Source of the DNA: Talpa occidentalis
Taxonomy: Eukaryota; Chordata; Mammalia; Eulipotyphla; Talpidae
Assembly (NCBI RefSeq): GCF_014898055.3
Contig: NW_023602073.1
Location: 83,494,678 to 83,558,677 of the forward strand
Length of the DNA: 64,000 nucleotides
Direction of reading: 5' to 3'
Part shown: in pieces, positions 60,620 through 64,000 of the stretch
How positions within the stretch are numbered: the stretch's first letter is position 1
How the letters are laid out: each line of letters opens with the position of its first letter
Notes under the pieces: model-generated
The model's database searches: none
The model's input: the letters and a program-made list of their open reading frames with translations, nothing else
Told to the model about the DNA's origin: nothing
Made by a program: the position numbers and the translations under genes

Positions 60620-60950
60620 TTTTTTTTGGAGGCTCCAGGGGTGAAACAGACCCAAGATCATTCATTTGTTTGTAGAACTTAGGAGTATGGTGGTTGTAGG
60701 ATTGAGGCCTTTATTTCCTTGCTGGCTGAAGGCTAGTGACTGTTTTCGGTTTTTGAGATCTGCCTCCATTTCTTGGCTAGCAACTTCTTTTCCCCAGTTT
60801 CAAAGAAAGCAACACACATCTACCATGTACCATCTACCCATCTACCATTCTCATGCTTTGAATCTTACTGAACTTCCCTGTCTCATCTCCCCCTGCTCCA
60901 CAGTTCCCCTGCATCTCTCTGACACTGTTTATCTTACATATGAAATTTAA
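60620..60950. repeat. insertion in the L1, unclassified old repeat
   Basis: This block breaks L1 order. Words such as 'ttgctggctgaaggctagtg', 'gcctccatttcttggctagc' and 'catgctttgaatcttactga' recall a common mammalian interspersed repeat that I cannot name. Confidence 0.4.
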
Positions 60951-62576
60951 GAGATCAACTTATCTAGTTCTATAAAAAAGGCCATTGGACTTTTTATTGG
61001 GATGAGATTATATCTGTAAATTAACCTAGGGAGAAGTGACACCCTGATGCTGAGATGTTCTAGTGAAGAATAAGAGTCGTCTTTTATGTTTTCAAGTCTA
61101 TTTTTGTGTCTTATGAAGTGTTTTATAGTTTTCTCCATGCAGATTCTGAGCATTTATTGTGAGGTTTGTTCCTAAATATGTCAATATTTTTGTTACCAAT
61201 TTAAATGGTTCTGTGCACTTATTATATGTTCTAGCTGGCTACTGTTTGTGTATATGAATGCTACTGAGTTTTACAAATTAATTTTATATATTGCTATCTC
61301 ACTTTTTTGTTGCTTGAATTCATTTTATCATTGATTCTCTATGATTTTCCATGTACACTATCATGTCACCTCCAAACAGATGGATTTTAATTTATATCTT
61401 ATTACTCTTGCAGCTATTTTCTCTAGGCTAATTGTATTGATTATCTTAAGACAATGCATGACACACTGGATACAGTGTACTTCCTAATCTTGCTACTAAC
61501 CTTAGTGGGAATGCATCTACCATTTTTGCATGAAGAAAGGGAAATAGATATTTGTTATTACTTTCCTGAAAGTTTTTACTAGGAATGAATGTTGAAATTT
61601 TCCAATGTCAATTCTCAACATCTGTGAGGAAAGGCATGTCGTTTTTCTTCAAAAAACTTATTAAAATAGTAAATTAATGTTTTCTAACTTTAACCATTTT
61701 GGAATTCCTAGTACAAGTTTTATTTGGTTATGATATATTGATTCCTTAATGTCACAGTGAGCTTGCTATTATTTTATTTAAGATTTTAATGTCAATATCT
61801 ACAAACGATATTGGTCTGCAATTTTTGTCCTATTTTTTATCAGTTAGATATCACTATATGCTTCATAAAAAGAAGCTGAAAGTTATTTCTTGAGTCTGAC
61901 ACAATTTATGTGGTATTGGAATTAAAAATAAAATGCCTGTTTTCTATAGGTTTCATAGTATTCTCCTATGTGATTATCTGGACCTGGGTGCTATCATCTA
62001 GGGTACTTAGAAAGCTTTTTCTATTTGTATAAAAGATGATCCTAGTTTTCTGTATTTACTTGGGTCAGTTTTGGTATGCTATATTTGCCTAAGAAATTAC
62101 TCATTTCCAGCTTTTAAATTTATTTTCATAAAAGAGATGTCAATGCCTTTACAAATATTTTCCTTTGTATCATAATTATTCACACTTATAATTTCTTATT
62201 TTGGATATTTGTGATTTCTCCTCCTTTCCTGATTGAATTAGCTAGTGGTTTGTTCTGCTTTTATTTTGAATAATTCCTTCATCATTTCTTTGGATTTACT
62301 TCTTTTGTTCTTTGCTTAATGTCTTGAGTTAGGAGTTTAATTCATTTATTTTTATTAATCCCTTTTTATTGACATAGGTATGTAAGGTTACAAAATATTC
62401 TTTTATCATTCCTTTAATGTACTACATAATTTCTGGTATAGGATACTTTAGTTATCATTATTTTTTCAGAAATTCAGCAATTTTATTCTATTCCCTTTTT
62501 GCCTGAGACCCGAGTTATTTTAATACAAGATCATTAATTTCCTTGTGAAGTATCTATCATTTTTTGGATTTTATTT

Positions 62577-62843
62577 ATTTTTAAAGATTTATTTATTTTT
62601 AAACAAAACAGTGGTATAGGCCAGATGCACGGGAGGGTGAGAGGATTCACCGGAGACAGAGTGGGGAACAGAACAGGCAGCCTGACTAAATACACTGCTG
62701 AGGGGAGCAGCAGCCGAGACAGGAGAGGTCTGCCTCACCATGTGGGATTCTCGCCGGCCGGCCGGGATCAAACCAGCGCTGTAGAGGCTGCGGACAGCTT
62801 CACAGTGCCCCGATCAACCTCCTGTGCCACCATGGAGGCCCCG
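62577..62843 (-). mobile_element. tRNA-derived SINE (copy 14)
   Basis: Target duplication GGATTTTATTT at 62566 and 62844. 'agccgagacaggagaggtct' variant with 'ctcgccggccggccgggatc'. Confidence 0.95.
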
Positions 62844-63273
62844 GGATTTTATTTTTAAGTACAAATTTTACTGTGCTGTGATCAAGTCACTTTTTATTAG
62901 AAGTATTATTATACTTTCTAAAACCAACCTAAGTTTTATGTCCCAGAATAGTCATTAACATATTGTGGCTTACAAGTCAGCACCTCTTCTTATACAGTTT
63001 TTAAAAAACATAAACAGAGAACTTAATTATTTTAAAGCAACAGAAGTTTTATAACCCTAAAAGTAAGGAACTCCCCAATTCACTTTCTTAGTGACAACCT
63101 CTTCCTCTCTTAAGGGAAACTATTGGACTCACTTTTTTGGCAGTAACTTTCTTTTCTTTAGCTTTACCCCAAGTATAAATTTCTAACCAGCATCATTTCA
63201 TTTTGCCTATGTTTTTAACTTTATGAAAATGGAAGTGATTTTTAAAATAAAACTTTTATTTTGAGGCAAGTTT

Positions 63274-63564
63274 TTTTTTAAATATTTATTTGTTTGTTTG
63301 TTTATTTGTTTGTTTATACAAGCACTGGGTACAGTCAGAAGCACAGGAGGGTGAGAGAATTCACCAGAGCCAGAGCAGGGAGCAGAGCAGGCAGAAGAAC
63401 TGAAGTACACTGCTGAGGGGAGCAGCGGGCGGCAGGAGAGGTCTGCGCGCCATGTGGGACCCTCCTCTGGTGGCCGGGGAGCAGCCGGGGATTGAACCGG
63501 TGCTGCAGAGGCTGCGGGCAGCTTCGCAACCCAGCGCTCAACCGCTGCGCCACCGGGGAGGCCC
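63274..63564 (-). mobile_element. tRNA-derived SINE (copy 15)
   Basis: Target duplication TGAGGCAA(G/C)TTT at 63262 and 63565. Young variant, with an expanded TTTG/TTTA tail. Among the least mutated copies. Confidence 0.95.
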
Positions 63565-63576
63565 TGAGGCAACTTT

Positions 63577-64000
63577 AGATTCACATGAAATTATAAGAAA
63601 TAATATACAGAGACCCAAGTCCTTATAATTTTCCTTAATGGTAGCATCTTACAAAACTATATTACTGTTATTATAATAGTGATGTTGATAAAATCAACCG
63701 ATTTTATTCAGCGAGATCTTTTTCTTCTTTTTTTTCCTCTACTACCTCATATCCAGTGGGTACAGCCTCTTTTCTCACTCTAATCCTCTCCCAGAAACAC
63801 TTTCTGTCTCTACTCCAGGTTCTGCACTCTGTCAAGCCCCTTTTTTAATAGCTAGGATGATGAAATATTAAATATGTTTGACTTTTTGTGTGTACTCTTT
63901 CACTTCCTCCTGCTGGAGGTGATGTTGTTAGTGTAATCTATGTTCTTCCCCTTTGCTCTTCTTGAGGGAGTCATTTCAGTTCCCTCTCCTGCCTCCTGCC
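63577..64000. other. intergenic DNA, no gene seen
   Basis: 'ggcaactttagattcacatg' and the following text resemble an old L1 3' UTR in reverse, too weak to bound. Confidence 0.35.

Larger units (their letters stand above)
60100..62970 (-). mobile_element. L1 LINE ORF2 fragment, minus strand, with insertions
   Basis: Reverse ORF2 in order: 'gatacaaaagttttaattat', 'gttaaccaattgtcctagca', 'tgattattgtagctttgaaa', 'gttttatagttttctccatg', 'acactatcatgtcacctcca', 'gatattggtctgcaattttt', 'tgtcccagaatagtcattaa'. Split by unrelated DNA at about 60620-60950 and by a SINE at 62577-62843. Old, no open frame of L1 length. Confidence 0.75.

Overview
This window is mammalian nuclear genomic DNA. It has GT-AG introns, a CpG-island promoter, L1, MIR and L2 fossils, endogenous-retrovirus LTRs and many copies of a tRNA-derived SINE. 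I can support one protein-coding gene, OGFRL1 (opioid growth factor receptor-like 1), on the + strand. Its seven coding exons join into a continuous 459-codon frame. The SINE head (roughly GGCCTCCCCGGTGGCGCAGC) has the look of a laurasiatherian tRNA SINE, and a bat of the horseshoe/leaf-nosed type is my best guess. That guess rests on memory of SINE families and cannot be checked from this window alone.

Layout. 1-690: upstream DNA. About 690-1610: CpG island holding the promoter and coding exon 1 (start codon at 1113). 1371-14101: introns 1-6, with introns 4 and 5 only about 100 bp long. 14102-14765: last coding exon. 14766 to about 20930: a long, SINE-free, AT-rich stretch that I read as the 3' UTR, closing at an AATAAA at 20901. 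20930-64000: gene-poor intergenic DNA. It contains thirteen of the fifteen SINE copies, several L1 fragments in both orientations, two of the three LTRs, old MIR/L2 relics and microsatellites.

How it works together. The only functional unit visible is OGFRL1 with its CpG-island promoter and 3' UTR. The remainder is mostly transposon sediment that gives a relative order of events: L1/MIR/LTR first, then SINE insertions into them (for example inside the LTR at 30383-31122, the L1 at 33690-34400 and the MIR at about 39500-40050). I found no operon, CRISPR, phage or novel defence-type system. The most interesting leads are a candidate alternative terminal exon in intron 6, a NAGNAG acceptor at exon 3, two SINEs stacked on one target site, and a duplicated TG/GA microsatellite module.
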